NCBI GenBank assembly: GCA_030041985.1
Contig: JASIAM010000328.1
Location: 1 to 32,656 of the forward strand
Direction of reading: 5' to 3'
Length of the DNA stretch: 32,656 nt
Origin: Bryobacteraceae bacterium
Lineage (GTDB): Bacteria; Acidobacteriota; Terriglobia; Bryobacterales; Bryobacteraceae
The first letter of the stretch is position 1. The number at the start of each line of letters is the position of its first letter. The notes under the pieces are model-generated. The model did no database searches. It was not told the DNA's origin and saw only the letters and a list, made by a program, of their open reading frames with translations. A program made the position numbers and the translations under genes. Shown here in pieces: positions 23,402 to 31,353 of this stretch.

Positions 23402-24253
23402 TTACCGCAGTTTCCCTTCGATAAACGGCACTTCGTACACTTTGTCGTGCTGCACCGGGCCGTGTCCGAAATAACCATCTTCGCCGAAAACCTCCCCGTG
23501 GTCGGCGGTGATCGTGATCCAGGTGTTCTCGGGAACCATATCAAACAATTCCTCTACGACACCATCCAGATATTGAACCGCTTTGATTTGGCGCTGCCGC
23601 AACTCCTCCAATTTCGCGTCATCAAATACCACACCCTCGCCCTCCACCAGTTTTCCGCCCACCATGTTGGCGTCCAGATGTTTAAAAACTCCGTGAAGGC
23701 CGTGGATGCGAGGCCAACTGTCCTGAGGCTCATCCGGCAAAGCGTAGGGATAATGTGTTTCCCCCACATTCAGCAGGTAATACGACGGCTTGTCTTCGGA
23801 AAATGTCATTTCGCGCAGCATGGCCCGCATATCGTTGTGTTGCGGCATCAGCTTAAATGTGTCGAATCCCTGGTTGAGAATGGTTTTCGGGTTCAACACC
23901 GGCAGCGAAACCATGGCATGCGTACGATAGCCCAGCACCTCTTTGAAATACAGGGGCAAATACAGTTTCGGAACTAACGACTTGAACTCGATGTTGGCGT
24001 GGCCTAAGCGCTCCGAATACTTGACGAAATCTTTCTTATAGTACTCGGATGCGTACACCATAGAGGGCCGGGAATGCGGCATCAGCCCCATCAATAAGTT
24101 GTAGTGAGAAGGGGCCGTCCAGGAAGCATACGACCATCGTTTTTCGAGCTCGCCGAGTTTCAACATGGCCGCAGGCTGGGCAGCGGCAAAAGAATCAAAC
24201 CGGCAACTGTCGAAAATAATTGTAATGAAGTTGTTGCCTTTTCGCTCTGGCAT
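23402..24253 (-). CDS. Sulfatase/alkaline-phosphatase superfamily protein
   Basis: A 283-aa protein of the sulfatase-like fold. The first metal site is TIIFDSCRFDSF, the putative nucleophile region is SWTAPSHYNLLMGLMPH, and the later metal motif is ITADHGEVFGEDGYFGHG. There is no C-x-P-x-R sulfatase signature, so it is not a formylglycine sulfatase; a Ser/Thr nucleophile phosphodiesterase or phosphotransferase is likelier. There is no signal peptide or membrane anchor, so it is probably cytosolic. It lies between pgsA and a GT2 gene on the same strand, which hints at envelope lipid or glycan work. The substrate is unknown. Confidence 0.8.
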   Translation of the reverse strand: MPERKGNNFITIIFDSCRFDSFAAAQPAAMLKLGELEKRWSYASWTAPSHYNLLMGLMPHSRPSMVYASEYYKKDFVKYSERLGHANIEFKSLVPKLYLPLYFKEVLGYRTHAMVSLPVLNPKTILNQGFDTFKLMPQHNDMRAMLREMTFSEDKPSYYLLNVGETHYPYALPDEPQDSWPRIHGLHGVFKHLDANMVGGKLVEGEGVVFDDAKLEELRQRQIKAVQYLDGVVEELFDMVPENTWITITADHGEVFGEDGYFGHGPVQHDKVYEVPFIEGKLR

Positions 24254-24261
24254 CGAATTTC

Positions 24262-24291
24262 AGAATACAGGGAGAAAGCAAAAGACGGCAA
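24262..24291 (-). promoter_or_regulatory. Possible promoter of the sulfatase-like gene
   Basis: On the minus strand there is TTGCCG (plus 24286-24291), an 18-bp spacer and TATTCT (plus 24262-24267), which ends 8 nt before the ATG. This predicts a leaderless or nearly leaderless transcript, in line with the lack of a Shine-Dalgarno. Confidence 0.35.
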
Positions 24292-24355
24292 GGTACTACA
24301 GAACTAAGGCACCCGGGTTCCATCTGGTACTGGCTTATATCGAAGCGGCGCCGTT

Positions 24356-25327
24356 TTAATGGGCGCTGCTGGTGTGGCCGCGCTGTTTGCGCGTGAGGAT
24401 CTCGCGGACGGCATAAATGCGGCGGTCCTGACTTTCGAAGTAAGTGCGCATCATCATTTCTCCGATCAGGCCGGTGCTGAACATCATCATGCCGCCGAGA
24501 AGCAGCAGGCCGCCGGCGACCATCAAGGGACCATGCTCGGTTACGATGTCCACGCCGAAGAGTTTACGAATGAGCAGGTAGACCATGACGCCGCCGCCAA
24601 GCGTGGTGCCGAGCAGGCCGAGGGACCCGAAGAAGTGCATCGGACGGGTGAAATACTTGAGCAGGAATTTGATAGTCAGGATGTCAAATAAGACGCGAAA
24701 CGTGCGGCCAATGCCGTAGTGGGAGCCGCCGGAGGCCCGGACCGTATTACGGATGGGCACTTCCGCCACGCGCGCTCCATAAAAGCTGGCGAGAGCGGGG
24801 ATGAAACGGTGAAGTTCGCCGTAGAGATGGATGTCTTTGAGCACCTCGGCACGATAGGCTTTGAAAGTTGTGCCGAAATCGCGCAAATGGACGCCGGAAG
24901 CTTTGGCCATAAGCCAGTTGGCGATGCGCGAGGGAAGCTTGCGGCTGAAGGCGTTGTCTACACGATGCTTGCGCCAACCACTGGCGATATCGTAGCCTTC
25001 ATCGATCTTTTCGAGCAGTGCGGGAATGTCTTCCGGGGCGTGCTGCAGATCGCCGTCCATGGCAATGACAACTTCACCCTTGGCTTCATGGAACCCCGCG
25101 GAAAGCGCAGCGGTCTGGCCGAAATTGCGGCGCAGGCGGATCACTTTCATGTGCTCATCGGTCTCGACCAGGTTGGCGAGCAACTCGGCACTGCGATCGG
25201 TGGAAGCGTCATCTACAAAGAGGATCTCGTACGGGCGATTGAGGTTTTCGAGCACACTAATGAGGCGATCGTACAAGGGCAGGATGGAAGGTTCCTCGTT
25301 GTGAACGGGAATCACAATGGAGATCAT
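24356..25327 (-). CDS. GT2 glycosyltransferase, polyprenyl-phosphate sugar synthase type (GtrB/DPM-like)
   Basis: A 323-aa inner-membrane enzyme. The GT-A domain (about 1-230) begins MISIVIPVHNEEPSI, with the nucleotide-binding FVDDASTDRS and the DxD-like AMDGDLQHAP. Two C-terminal membrane helices follow (FFGSLGLLGTTLGGGVMVYLLI and GPLMVAGGLLLLGGMMMFSTGL). This layout is that of enzymes that transfer a sugar from a nucleotide donor to undecaprenyl phosphate; the sugar is unknown. Such lipid-linked sugars feed GT-C transferases like the one at 18828-20999, though the two genes are not adjacent. A TAGAAT box (plus 25342-25347) lies 14 nt before the ATG, and no ribosome binding site is visible. 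Confidence 0.92.
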   Translation of the reverse strand: MISIVIPVHNEEPSILPLYDRLISVLENLNRPYEILFVDDASTDRSAELLANLVETDEHMKVIRLRRNFGQTAALSAGFHEAKGEVVIAMDGDLQHAPEDIPALLEKIDEGYDIASGWRKHRVDNAFSRKLPSRIANWLMAKASGVHLRDFGTTFKAYRAEVLKDIHLYGELHRFIPALASFYGARVAEVPIRNTVRASGGSHYGIGRTFRVLFDILTIKFLLKYFTRPMHFFGSLGLLGTTLGGGVMVYLLIRKLFGVDIVTEHGPLMVAGGLLLLGGMMMFSTGLIGEMMMRTYFESQDRRIYAVREILTRKQRGHTSSAH

Positions 25328-25489
25328 GTACGGTAAGCCCTATTCTAGCAGGGACTGGGACCGGGGATGCGGACTGTAAACCCGGCAGCGGCTTGGTGCG
25401 TCTTAAGTTACGAGAATAAGTCTGGTGCGCGGCTGACCGGGCGCCACTGTGACTGTAGTTACTGCAACAGGCTGTACTGTTCTTACAGG

Positions 25490-26203
25490 ATGCTTACTAC
25501 CACTCAGCCGTGCGATGCTAAAGCGCAGATGTCCCCGGTGGTGGTTATGCGTGTCAACACGCCTCGCGCAAGTTTGAGGGATCTATTCGGCCGTGTCTTC
25601 TTTCCCGCAACGCCACGCGGATTAACGGCCCGGTATGGTTTCGCGGTTGTGGTAACCATGATAACTTTCGGGATCCGGGCGGCCCTGGAACCGATCCTTC
25701 TGGATCATTCGCCGCTGCTGCTGTTTACTCTTCCGGTGGCAGTTACCGCTATCTGCACGGGCGCGGGGCCCGCGCTGCTGGCCGCTGGGTTGAGTATGGT
25801 TTTCGGCAGTTACTTCTTTTCCCCGTACGGTATGTTTGGCCTTTACCCGGATCATGTAAGGATCGGCGCATTTCAGACGGCCATTTTCCTGGCCGCTTCG
25901 GCGATCGTGGCCAAGCTGGGCGGAGAGTACCGGGTGCGGCGCTGGCATTCCGAGAGGGCCGCCGAACAGCTCCGGCAAACCCTGGCCGAGAGGGATGCGG
26001 CACTGGAGAGGGTGTCTGTGCTGACGGGATTGCTTCCAGTATGCGCGGCTTGCAAAAGCATCCGCGACGAGCACGGAAACTGGCGGCCCATGGAGGACTA
26101 CCTGGGCGAGCACTCCAAGGCGAAATTCACGCATGGCATGTGTCCTGCCTGCATGGAAGCGTGGTATGGGGATGAGATGCGGCGGCTGGACGAAGGGTCG
26201 TAA
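25490..26203 (+). CDS. DUF4118 membrane protein with C-terminal Cys-rich module, no kinase domain
   Basis: A protein of about 237 aa. After about 40 residues it has three to four membrane segments of the KdpD-like DUF4118 sensor type (GFAVVVTMITFGIRAALEPIL, then LLLFTLPVAVTAICTGAGPALLAAGLS and IGAFQTAIFLAASAIVA). A coiled-coil-like linker (RAAEQLRQTLAERDAALERVSVL) leads to LLPVCAACKSIRDEHGNW ... FTHGMCPAC, a module I know from the ends of PAS and receiver proteins, with two CxxC pairs suggesting metal binding. The usual histidine kinase domain is absent. The start is uncertain: ATG 25490 is preceded by AGG, and ATG 25529 or 25547 are alternatives. The frame extends upstream to 25367 with an odd Cys-rich stretch. 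Confidence 0.78.
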   Translation: MLTTTQPCDAKAQMSPVVVMRVNTPRASLRDLFGRVFFPATPRGLTARYGFAVVVTMITFGIRAALEPILLDHSPLLLFTLPVAVTAICTGAGPALLAAGLSMVFGSYFFSPYGMFGLYPDHVRIGAFQTAIFLAASAIVAKLGGEYRVRRWHSERAAEQLRQTLAERDAALERVSVLTGLLPVCAACKSIRDEHGNWRPMEDYLGEHSKAKFTHGMCPACMEAWYGDEMRRLDEGS

Positions 26204-26226
26204 GGCGCGCTTCCGCAGTCGCCAGC

Positions 26227-27147
26227 TTATACTTTCCCTTTAATATCGCGGTGGTTCACCTTGGCTTTGAACCCGGCGGCCACGAGGCGATTGTGAATCT
26301 CGTCGGCAATCATGACGGAGCGGTGCTGGCCGCCGGTGCAGCCGAAACCGATGGTCAGATAGCTCTTGCCCTCTGCGATGTAGTGGGGCAACAGGTAGAT
26401 GAGCAGGTCGGAAATGCGCGCAATGAATTCGCCGGTTTGCGGAAAGGATCTGATGTAGCGCGCCACGCCCGGATTCTTGCCGGTGAGGTTCTTGAATCGG
26501 GGGATGTAATTGGGGTTGGGGAGGAAACGGACGTCGAACACCAGATCGCTATCAGCCGGCACACCGTTGCGATATCCGAAGCTGGTGACATAAATCAGGA
26601 TGTTCGATTGGCCGCGAGCGCCGCGGAAGCGCTCTCCGATGAATTCGCGCAACTCGTGCACCGTGAACTTGGATGTATTGATGATGAGGTCGGCGGCCGC
26701 GCGGATCGGGGCGAGGCGAGTGCGCTCGAGAGCGATGCTTCTGGCGACAGATCGCTCGGCGCCGAGAGGATGCGGGCGGCGGGTCTCGCTGAAGCGGCGG
26801 ATCAAGGTGGCGTCGTCGGCTTCGAGGAAAATGAGCTTGGCGTCGACCAGGCGGCGGAGACTGGCCAGAACCTCGGGAAACCGTTTGAGTCCGGTGCCTT
26901 CCCGAATGTCCACCACAATAGCGGCGGAGCGGACGGCCGGGTTGTCGCGGATCAGTTCAGCGAACTTGGGGATCAGCTCGATGGGTAGGTTATCGACTGA
27001 GTAGAAGCCGAGATCCTCCAGCGCCTTTAAAACTGAGGCCTTTCCGGATCCGCTAAGGCCCGTGATGGCCACCAGTTCCGGCTTGCCGGGGTTCGCGCTC
27101 CGGGAGCGTTTGGGTCTCCGGATGCGGGGCTTCTTGCGAGCGTTCAC
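26227..27147 (-). CDS. rapZ: RapZ/YvcJ family nucleotide-binding protein
   Basis: A 306-aa P-loop protein. In enterobacteria RapZ senses glucosamine-6-phosphate and guides RNase E to a small RNA; elsewhere the role is less clear. Seen here: the P-loop GLSGSGKAS (Ala in place of the usual Ser/Thr right after Lys), YSVDNLPIELI, a Walker-B-like region (AAIVVDIREG), FSETRRPHPL and the C-terminal GFGCTGGQHRSVMIA and VNHRDIKG motifs, all standard for the family. The start is GTG 27147, giving a basic N-terminal extension of about 20 residues. A later GTG next to the P-loop (VAITGLSG) is an alternative. It lies 111 bp downstream of hpf, a common pairing. Confidence 0.94.
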   Translation of the reverse strand: MNARKKPRIRRPKRSRSANPGKPELVAITGLSGSGKASVLKALEDLGFYSVDNLPIELIPKFAELIRDNPAVRSAAIVVDIREGTGLKRFPEVLASLRRLVDAKLIFLEADDATLIRRFSETRRPHPLGAERSVARSIALERTRLAPIRAAADLIINTSKFTVHELREFIGERFRGARGQSNILIYVTSFGYRNGVPADSDLVFDVRFLPNPNYIPRFKNLTGKNPGVARYIRSFPQTGEFIARISDLLIYLLPHYIAEGKSYLTIGFGCTGGQHRSVMIADEIHNRLVAAGFKAKVNHRDIKGKV

Positions 27148-27173
27148 TGGCGCACCGCGTTTTTGAGGGCGCG

Positions 27174-27204
27174 CCGGCGCGGGGCTTTGTTCGGACCGCG
27201 CCGG
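27174..27204 (-). other. GC-rich hairpin between hpf and rapZ
   Basis: CCGGCGCGG (27174-27182) and CCGCGCCGG (27196-27204) form a perfect 9-bp stem with a 13-nt loop. On the transcribed minus strand no U-tract follows, so it is unlikely to be an intrinsic terminator. It may affect RNA processing or relative expression of the two genes. Confidence 0.5.
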
Positions 27205-27258
27205 AGGGCGCTTGATTCACGGCGCCCCGGAGCGCCATCGGGCGTCATTCGGAACCCG

Positions 27259-27801
27259 CTATCCTTCCACCAGATCGAAGTTGCCGTCGCGCCGCCGCAC
27301 CAGCACGGAAGTACGATCGGTTCCGGCGTCGCGGTACACGAGATAATCGCGGTTTTTGTCCATCTCGAGCAGGGCCTCCTCGAGGGTCATCGGTTTCTGC
27401 TTCTGGTGGTGATTGACACGGTAGACGCGCGGCTCCACTGCGGGAACGGCTTCCGGTTCGGCCACCCGGGCCTCTTTATCAGCCTCGCTTTCTTTACGTG
27501 GTACGCGCTTGACATCCCGCCACTTGCTGCGGTGTTTCACGGCCTGCTTTTCGAGCCTTTCAATAGCCGAATGAATGGCCGTAAACAGATCGCTGTCAGA
27601 CCCTAATCCCACCAGCGGATGATTAAAATAATTGACCGTTATTTCCGCCTCGTGCAGGTGACGTTCTAACGACAGAATCACGTGGGCTTCCCATTCCCGT
27701 CTTCCATCCAGCAGCTTCCCGACTTTGGCGAAGCGCGCTTCCAGCTTTTTCAACTGGGCTGGGGTCAGTTCCACTTGCCTACCCGTATACGTGATCTTCA
27801 T
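27259..27801 (-). CDS. hpf: Long-form ribosome hibernation-promoting factor
   Basis: A 180-aa ribosome-inactivating factor. The N-terminal HPF/YfiA domain (about 1-100: MKITYTGRQVELTPAQLKKLEARF, then HEAEITVNYFNHPLVGL) binds the 30S decoding centre. A variable acidic linker leads to the C-terminal dimerisation domain (about 125-180: VYRVNHHQKQKPMTLEEALLEMDKNRDYLVYRDAGT), which drives 100S ribosome dimer formation. GGGGGAG lies 6 nt upstream of the ATG. It is followed by rapZ on the same strand. Confidence 0.95.
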   Translation of the reverse strand: MKITYTGRQVELTPAQLKKLEARFAKVGKLLDGRREWEAHVILSLERHLHEAEITVNYFNHPLVGLGSDSDLFTAIHSAIERLEKQAVKHRSKWRDVKRVPRKESEADKEARVAEPEAVPAVEPRVYRVNHHQKQKPMTLEEALLEMDKNRDYLVYRDAGTDRTSVLVRRRDGNFDLVEG

Positions 27802-27883
27802 GAGATCTCCCCCGTAGGACGCCTTTCGGCGGCTCCCCTTTTCATGATATAGCTCTTAGCTTTCAGGCGTCAGCCGAACAGCT

Positions 27884-29740
27884 ATGATCTGGGAACCTTC
27901 GCGCGCTTTTGTGGAATCGACCAATGTCTGGCGGTTCCTGCAAAGACTTGGATTTGATAATCGGGAGGAGTTTCTGCGCTTCTCCCGCGACCAACCGGAA
28001 CGCTTCTGGGACGAGATGATGCGGGAACTGCGCGTCGAGTGGTTCCATCCCTACCAGCAGGTGATGGACGCGGCGCGTGGACCGGAATGGACCACCTGGT
28101 TTGCGGGCGGGCGCATCAATATCGCCCACAACTGTCTGGACCGCTGGGCCGGCAGCGGGCGGGTTGCGTGCATTTGGGAAGGGGAGAATGGCGCCACCCG
28201 AAGTATTACCTTCGCCGAGTTGCAGGCAGAGGCGAACCGCGTAGCCAATGGCCTGTTGGCATTGGGTCTCGAACCAGGGGACCGGGTTGCCATGTGCATG
28301 CCCATTGTGCCCGAAATCCTTTCCATCCTGTACGGGTGCTTCAAAGCTGGGCTGACGGTGGTGCCGATCTTCGCCGGTTTCGGTTCGGGCGCTATCGCCG
28401 CGCGCCTGGAGGACTCCGGCGCGCGCGTGCTGTTTACGGCCGACCATGTGGAACGGCGCGGCAAGCTCCTCCCGCTGCTGGACAAGATCCCGCCGCTGGT
28501 GGAACACACCATCGTGCTGCCAGTGAGCCCGGTCTCCCATTTGCCCGCCGGAACTCTGGGGTGGAACGACTTCCTCCAGGGCCACTCCCCGCACGCGGCC
28601 ACAGCTTCGCTCGAATCCGAAGCGCGCGCGCTGATCCTCTATACTTCCGGCACCACGGGCCCGCCGAAAGGAACCATCCATACGCACGCGGGCACGCTGG
28701 CGCAAACCGGCAAAGAAGTTTGGCTGGCTTTCGACCATAAGGCTGAGGACCGGTTCTTCTGGCTTACGGATATCGGCTGGATGATGGGTCCCTGGACGAT
28801 CATCGGAAACCACCTGTTCGGCGGCACGATTTTTCTTTACGATGGCGCGCCGGATTACCCCGGGCCTACGCGTTTGTGGGAAATGATCGGGCGGCACCGC
28901 CTCACTACTTTTGGCATTGCGCCCACTGCCATCCGCATGCTCCGCAAAGACGCGGGCGAACTGCCGCCGATGGAATCGTTGCGCCTGCTCGGTTCGAGCG
29001 GTGAACCCTGGGACGAGGCTGCATGGCTGTGGTTTTTCGAGCACGTAGGGCGCAAACGCCTTCCAATCATCAATATTTCCGGAGGCACGGAGATCATCGG
29101 CTGCTTCCTGTTTCCTCTGCCGATTCAGCCTCTGAAACCGTGTACGCTGGGAGCGCCTGCGCCTGGCATGGCAGTGGATGTGGTTGATGACTCCGGCGCG
29201 CCTGTCCGGTTGCGCAAGGGCTACCTGGTTTGCCGCAAGCCCGCGCCTTCCATGACGCGCGGCCTGTGGAAGGATTCCGAGCGGTACCTGGAAACCTACT
29301 GGTCGCGCTTTCCCGGCATGTGGTTTCACGGCGATTGGGCCAGCGTGGATGAAGATGGCCACTGGTTTCTGCATGGCCGCGCGGACGAGTCGATGAAAGT
29401 GGCGGGGCGAAAGATGGGGCCTGCGGAGATCGAAGAAGCGCTGTTGCAGCACGCCGGCGTGGCCGAAGCGGCCGTCGTCGGCGTGCCCGATGAAGTGAAA
29501 GGCGAGGCCATTGTGGGCTATGCTGTCGCCAAGCCCGGTTTTACTCTGGACCCTGCCGCCCTATGCGCCACTGTGGCCAGTGTCATGGGGCCGGCGTTTC
29601 GGCCCCGCGAGGTGATCGTAGTGGCGGAGTTGCCCAAAACACAAAGCGGCAAAATTGTCAGACGTCTCATACGCCGGAAATACTTGGGCGAGCCGCTCGG
29701 GGATTTGTCGACTGTGGCTAATCCTTGGTCACTCGAGTGA
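27884..29740 (+). CDS. AMP-forming acetyl/acyl-CoA synthetase-like enzyme
   Basis: A 618-aa ANL-superfamily ligase that activates a carboxylic acid with ATP and CoA. An ACAS_N-type region occupies about 1-75 (FLRFSRDQPERFWDEMMRELRVEWF), the AMP-binding core has TSGTTGPPKG at about 254-263, GGTEIIGCF and FHGDWASVDEDGHWF, and the C-terminal subdomain has VAGRKMGPAEIEEAL and the catalytic lysine in PKTQSGKIVRRL (about K590). It is closest in layout to acetyl- or propionyl-CoA synthetases, but the substrate cannot be set from sequence alone. It is divergent from hpf, 82 bp away, with no strong ribosome binding site. Confidence 0.9.
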   Translation: MIWEPSRAFVESTNVWRFLQRLGFDNREEFLRFSRDQPERFWDEMMRELRVEWFHPYQQVMDAARGPEWTTWFAGGRINIAHNCLDRWAGSGRVACIWEGENGATRSITFAELQAEANRVANGLLALGLEPGDRVAMCMPIVPEILSILYGCFKAGLTVVPIFAGFGSGAIAARLEDSGARVLFTADHVERRGKLLPLLDKIPPLVEHTIVLPVSPVSHLPAGTLGWNDFLQGHSPHAATASLESEARALILYTSGTTGPPKGTIHTHAGTLAQTGKEVWLAFDHKAEDRFFWLTDIGWMMGPWTIIGNHLFGGTIFLYDGAPDYPGPTRLWEMIGRHRLTTFGIAPTAIRMLRKDAGELPPMESLRLLGSSGEPWDEAAWLWFFEHVGRKRLPIINISGGTEIIGCFLFPLPIQPLKPCTLGAPAPGMAVDVVDDSGAPVRLRKGYLVCRKPAPSMTRGLWKDSERYLETYWSRFPGMWFHGDWASVDEDGHWFLHGRADESMKVAGRKMGPAEIEEALLQHAGVAEAAVVGVPDEVKGEAIVGYAVAKPGFTLDPAALCATVASVMGPAFRPREVIVVAELPKTQSGKIVRRLIRRKYLGEPLGDLSTVANPWSLE

Positions 29741-30021
29741 GACGCGACTGTTGCTCCCGGGGATGACTGCTCCCGCGCGCCCCACGAAAGTGCAACAGCA
29801 AACCCGTTCCGAGTGACCGTAAGCCGATCACCCATCAGAGGCGCGCCGGCAAGCGCTTGGTCATTGCGCCCACATCCTGCCGGCCGGCGGGAGTAGCGGG
29901 ATTGACGAAGCTGTCGGACAGGGCGGACGCTTCCAGCCCGGCAGAACCGGCCCTGCAAGCGGAGCCGGATATTGAGGCCCCCTCGTCCGTAGAGGCGCCG
30001 GGCGTGGTACGCTGGCTTCTT
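29741..30021. other. 281-bp gap with no recognised gene
   Basis: The plus frame of the next gene is open back to 29857, but the extra residues are compositionally unlike a protein start (Ala/Pro/Glu-rich, no ribosome binding site). I see no tRNA, no clear terminator hairpin with T-run and no repeat. A TACGCT box at its right end (30008-30013) is a possible -10. Confidence 0.5.
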
Positions 30022-30492
30022 ATGCAGCTTTCCGATGCCTATCTGGATTTGGGGCAGGAGCGGTTTGCTGAGCTCATTCGCAGCATCTCGATCGGCAAGC
30101 TGAAAACGTACCAGATTTATGAAGGCTTCAAGCTGAGAACTCACCTGCACAAAGTCAATACCGAGGGTCTGCGCAAGGCCACACCGCGTTTCTGGACACG
30201 GCTGGCGGAGCGTGATGAGGACTTCGCGAGAGACCTTGCGCAGGCCGTGCTGATTTCACACCTGGACATGATAACTGCAGTTCTGGATTTTCTGGGCATA
30301 CCCCACGAAAATGGTTTTTTTGCCAAGGATATGGATGCCAAGCCCTATCTCACGGAAGGCTGGGAGGAACGGCTTCTAACGAAATTTCGTGGAGTGTTTC
30401 CGGAACCATTGTTGATCTTCTATATCAATCACTTGCGGTGGGAACTGCTGGGTGCCGCAGAGCCCTACCGGCCCTCCTTCCATGCGGCATGA
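30022..30492 (+). CDS. Unknown 156-aa mostly helical protein
   Basis: I choose ATG 30022 (MQLSDAYLDLGQERFAELIRS). The frame extends to 29857 but that part looks untranslated. The protein is predicted to be helical, with a repeated pattern of short amphipathic helices (LIRSISIGKLKTYQIYEGFKL, then FWTRLAERDEDFARDLAQAVLISHLDMITAVLDFLGIPH) and an aromatic-rich end (EPLLIFYINHLRWELLG). It has no signal peptide, no membrane segment and no known motif. TACGCT lies 8 nt upstream of the ATG and no Shine-Dalgarno is visible, so a leaderless mRNA is possible. It is monocistronic, between the CoA ligase and the decayed mobile zone. Confidence 0.65.
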   Translation: MQLSDAYLDLGQERFAELIRSISIGKLKTYQIYEGFKLRTHLHKVNTEGLRKATPRFWTRLAERDEDFARDLAQAVLISHLDMITAVLDFLGIPHENGFFAKDMDAKPYLTEGWEERLLTKFRGVFPEPLLIFYINHLRWELLGAAEPYRPSFHAA

Positions 30493-30535
30493 TTTCGGTC
30501 GGTCGCGTGCAAGGAGTTTGTACACAACCCAACGT

Positions 30536-30590
30536 TCCCCTGGGGGCGACGGAAGTAACGCCCGCGTATCCAATCGGATGCACCAGGGGA
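30536..30590 (+). ncRNA. Possible three-way-junction RNA upstream of the zinc-ribbon gene
   Basis: An outer 8-bp stem TCCCCTGG (30536-30543) / CCAGGGGA (30583-30590) encloses two hairpins: GGGCG (30544-30548) / CGCCC (30559-30563), and GTATCC / GGATGC with a 4-nt loop and one G-U pair. The element lies in a 298-bp gap with no convincing gene. It does not match any riboswitch I know. It could also be a chance fold in GC-rich DNA. Confidence 0.3.
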
Positions 30591-30790
30591 GAGGAGAGCG
30601 ATTCTGGGCGTAGGCTGTAGGAAACCGAGCACTGTGGGCGGCGGCTGCGCCATAACACCGAATTCGGGGCTTTCAGTCCGGAATCGTTCTAACAACCCAA
30701 ATTTTTGCGAGGCCTGACATGACTCATTGTGATTTCCATTATTCCCATCTGTTACCCAAGAAACCGGGAATCCTCCCCCTGGAGGAAACG

Positions 30791-30961
30791 ATGACGAAGC
30801 AATGCCGCCGCTGCGGCGCTGAGTTTGTCACACGTTCCCGGATCCGAAAACGGTGTGACGCGTGTCAGACGATTGTCTCCGCAGAAAAGCAGAAGAAGGC
30901 CAATGAACGGCTGAAGGCGCGGCGTGCCGCGCGGCGCTCGCTGCTGCTGAAGGCCAGCTAG
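30791..30961 (+). CDS. 56-aa zinc-ribbon microprotein
   Basis: ATG 30791 is preceded by GGAGGAAACG, one of the best Shine-Dalgarno sites in the window. The frame extends to 30719, but that start has no such site. The protein is MTKQCRRCGAEFVTRSRI followed by KRCDACQ: two CxxC pairs 14 residues apart, typical of a treble-clef or zinc-ribbon knuckle, then a very basic helix (KQKKANERLKARRAARRSLLLK). A role in nucleic-acid binding is inferred from charge and fold. The true partner is unknown. Confidence 0.72.
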   Translation: MTKQCRRCGAEFVTRSRIRKRCDACQTIVSAEKQKKANERLKARRAARRSLLLKAS

Positions 30962-31159
30962 CGTAGAGCGCACAGGACACCGCGGCGTCCTCAACGGGGG
31001 CCAGAAAACGCTGCCGAGGCATTTCGTTGTGCGCGTTTAGTAGAAAAGTGGGTGGCCGCGTTCCCACCGATCTCGCGGGCAAGGCTGCGGCTCTGAATCC
31101 GAGGCTTCCGTATCCGTAATGGCTGGACCCTGCCGGAGATCTACCAGCAGAGGATACCC

Positions 31160-31318
31160 ATGCACGAATATGACACCGCCTTCAAACTCACCCTCCAGCA
31201 TGTCGATGTGACCTTTCGGGAACTCCTCGGAAGTCCTATTACCCGCTGGCATAACGTAGAATTCTGCTGCCTTGAGCTTTCAGGAGATTCTCTGATAGCA
31301 TTCTTCGCGGTAGACTAA
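31160..31318 (+). pseudogene. N-terminal fragment of an Rpn-family nuclease/transposase gene
   Basis: A 52-codon frame begins MHEYDTAFKLTLQHVDVTFR and continues ELLGSPITRWHNVE, matching the start of Rpn/PD-(D/E)XK transposase-like proteins up to the point where the nuclease core should begin. It then reads FCCLELSGDSLIAFFAVD and stops. AGGA lies 5 nt before the ATG, so it may still be translated. The rest of the family's roughly 300 residues is absent; the integrase gene begins 35 bases downstream. The fragment at 17810-18261 is the complementary kind of remnant (no N-terminus). Confidence 0.72.
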
Positions 31319-31353
31319 CACAAAGTTGTTACTGAACCAACCGGAGCCGACTT

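Noticed and set aside
27863-29452. 529-aa open frame on the minus strand opposite the CoA ligase gene
   Set aside because: It is antisense to a gene with all its motifs intact, has no recognisable domain and is rich in Arg/Ala/Pro/His as expected from a shadow of GC-rich codons.
30438-30695. Short frames on both strands in the gap before the zinc-ribbon gene
   Set aside because: They show no ribosome binding site, no domain and low-complexity composition; the inverted repeats there argue for RNA or nothing.
31037-31252. 71-aa minus-strand frame in the accessory zone
   Set aside because: It lies opposite the recognisable Rpn N-terminal fragment and has no motif of its own.
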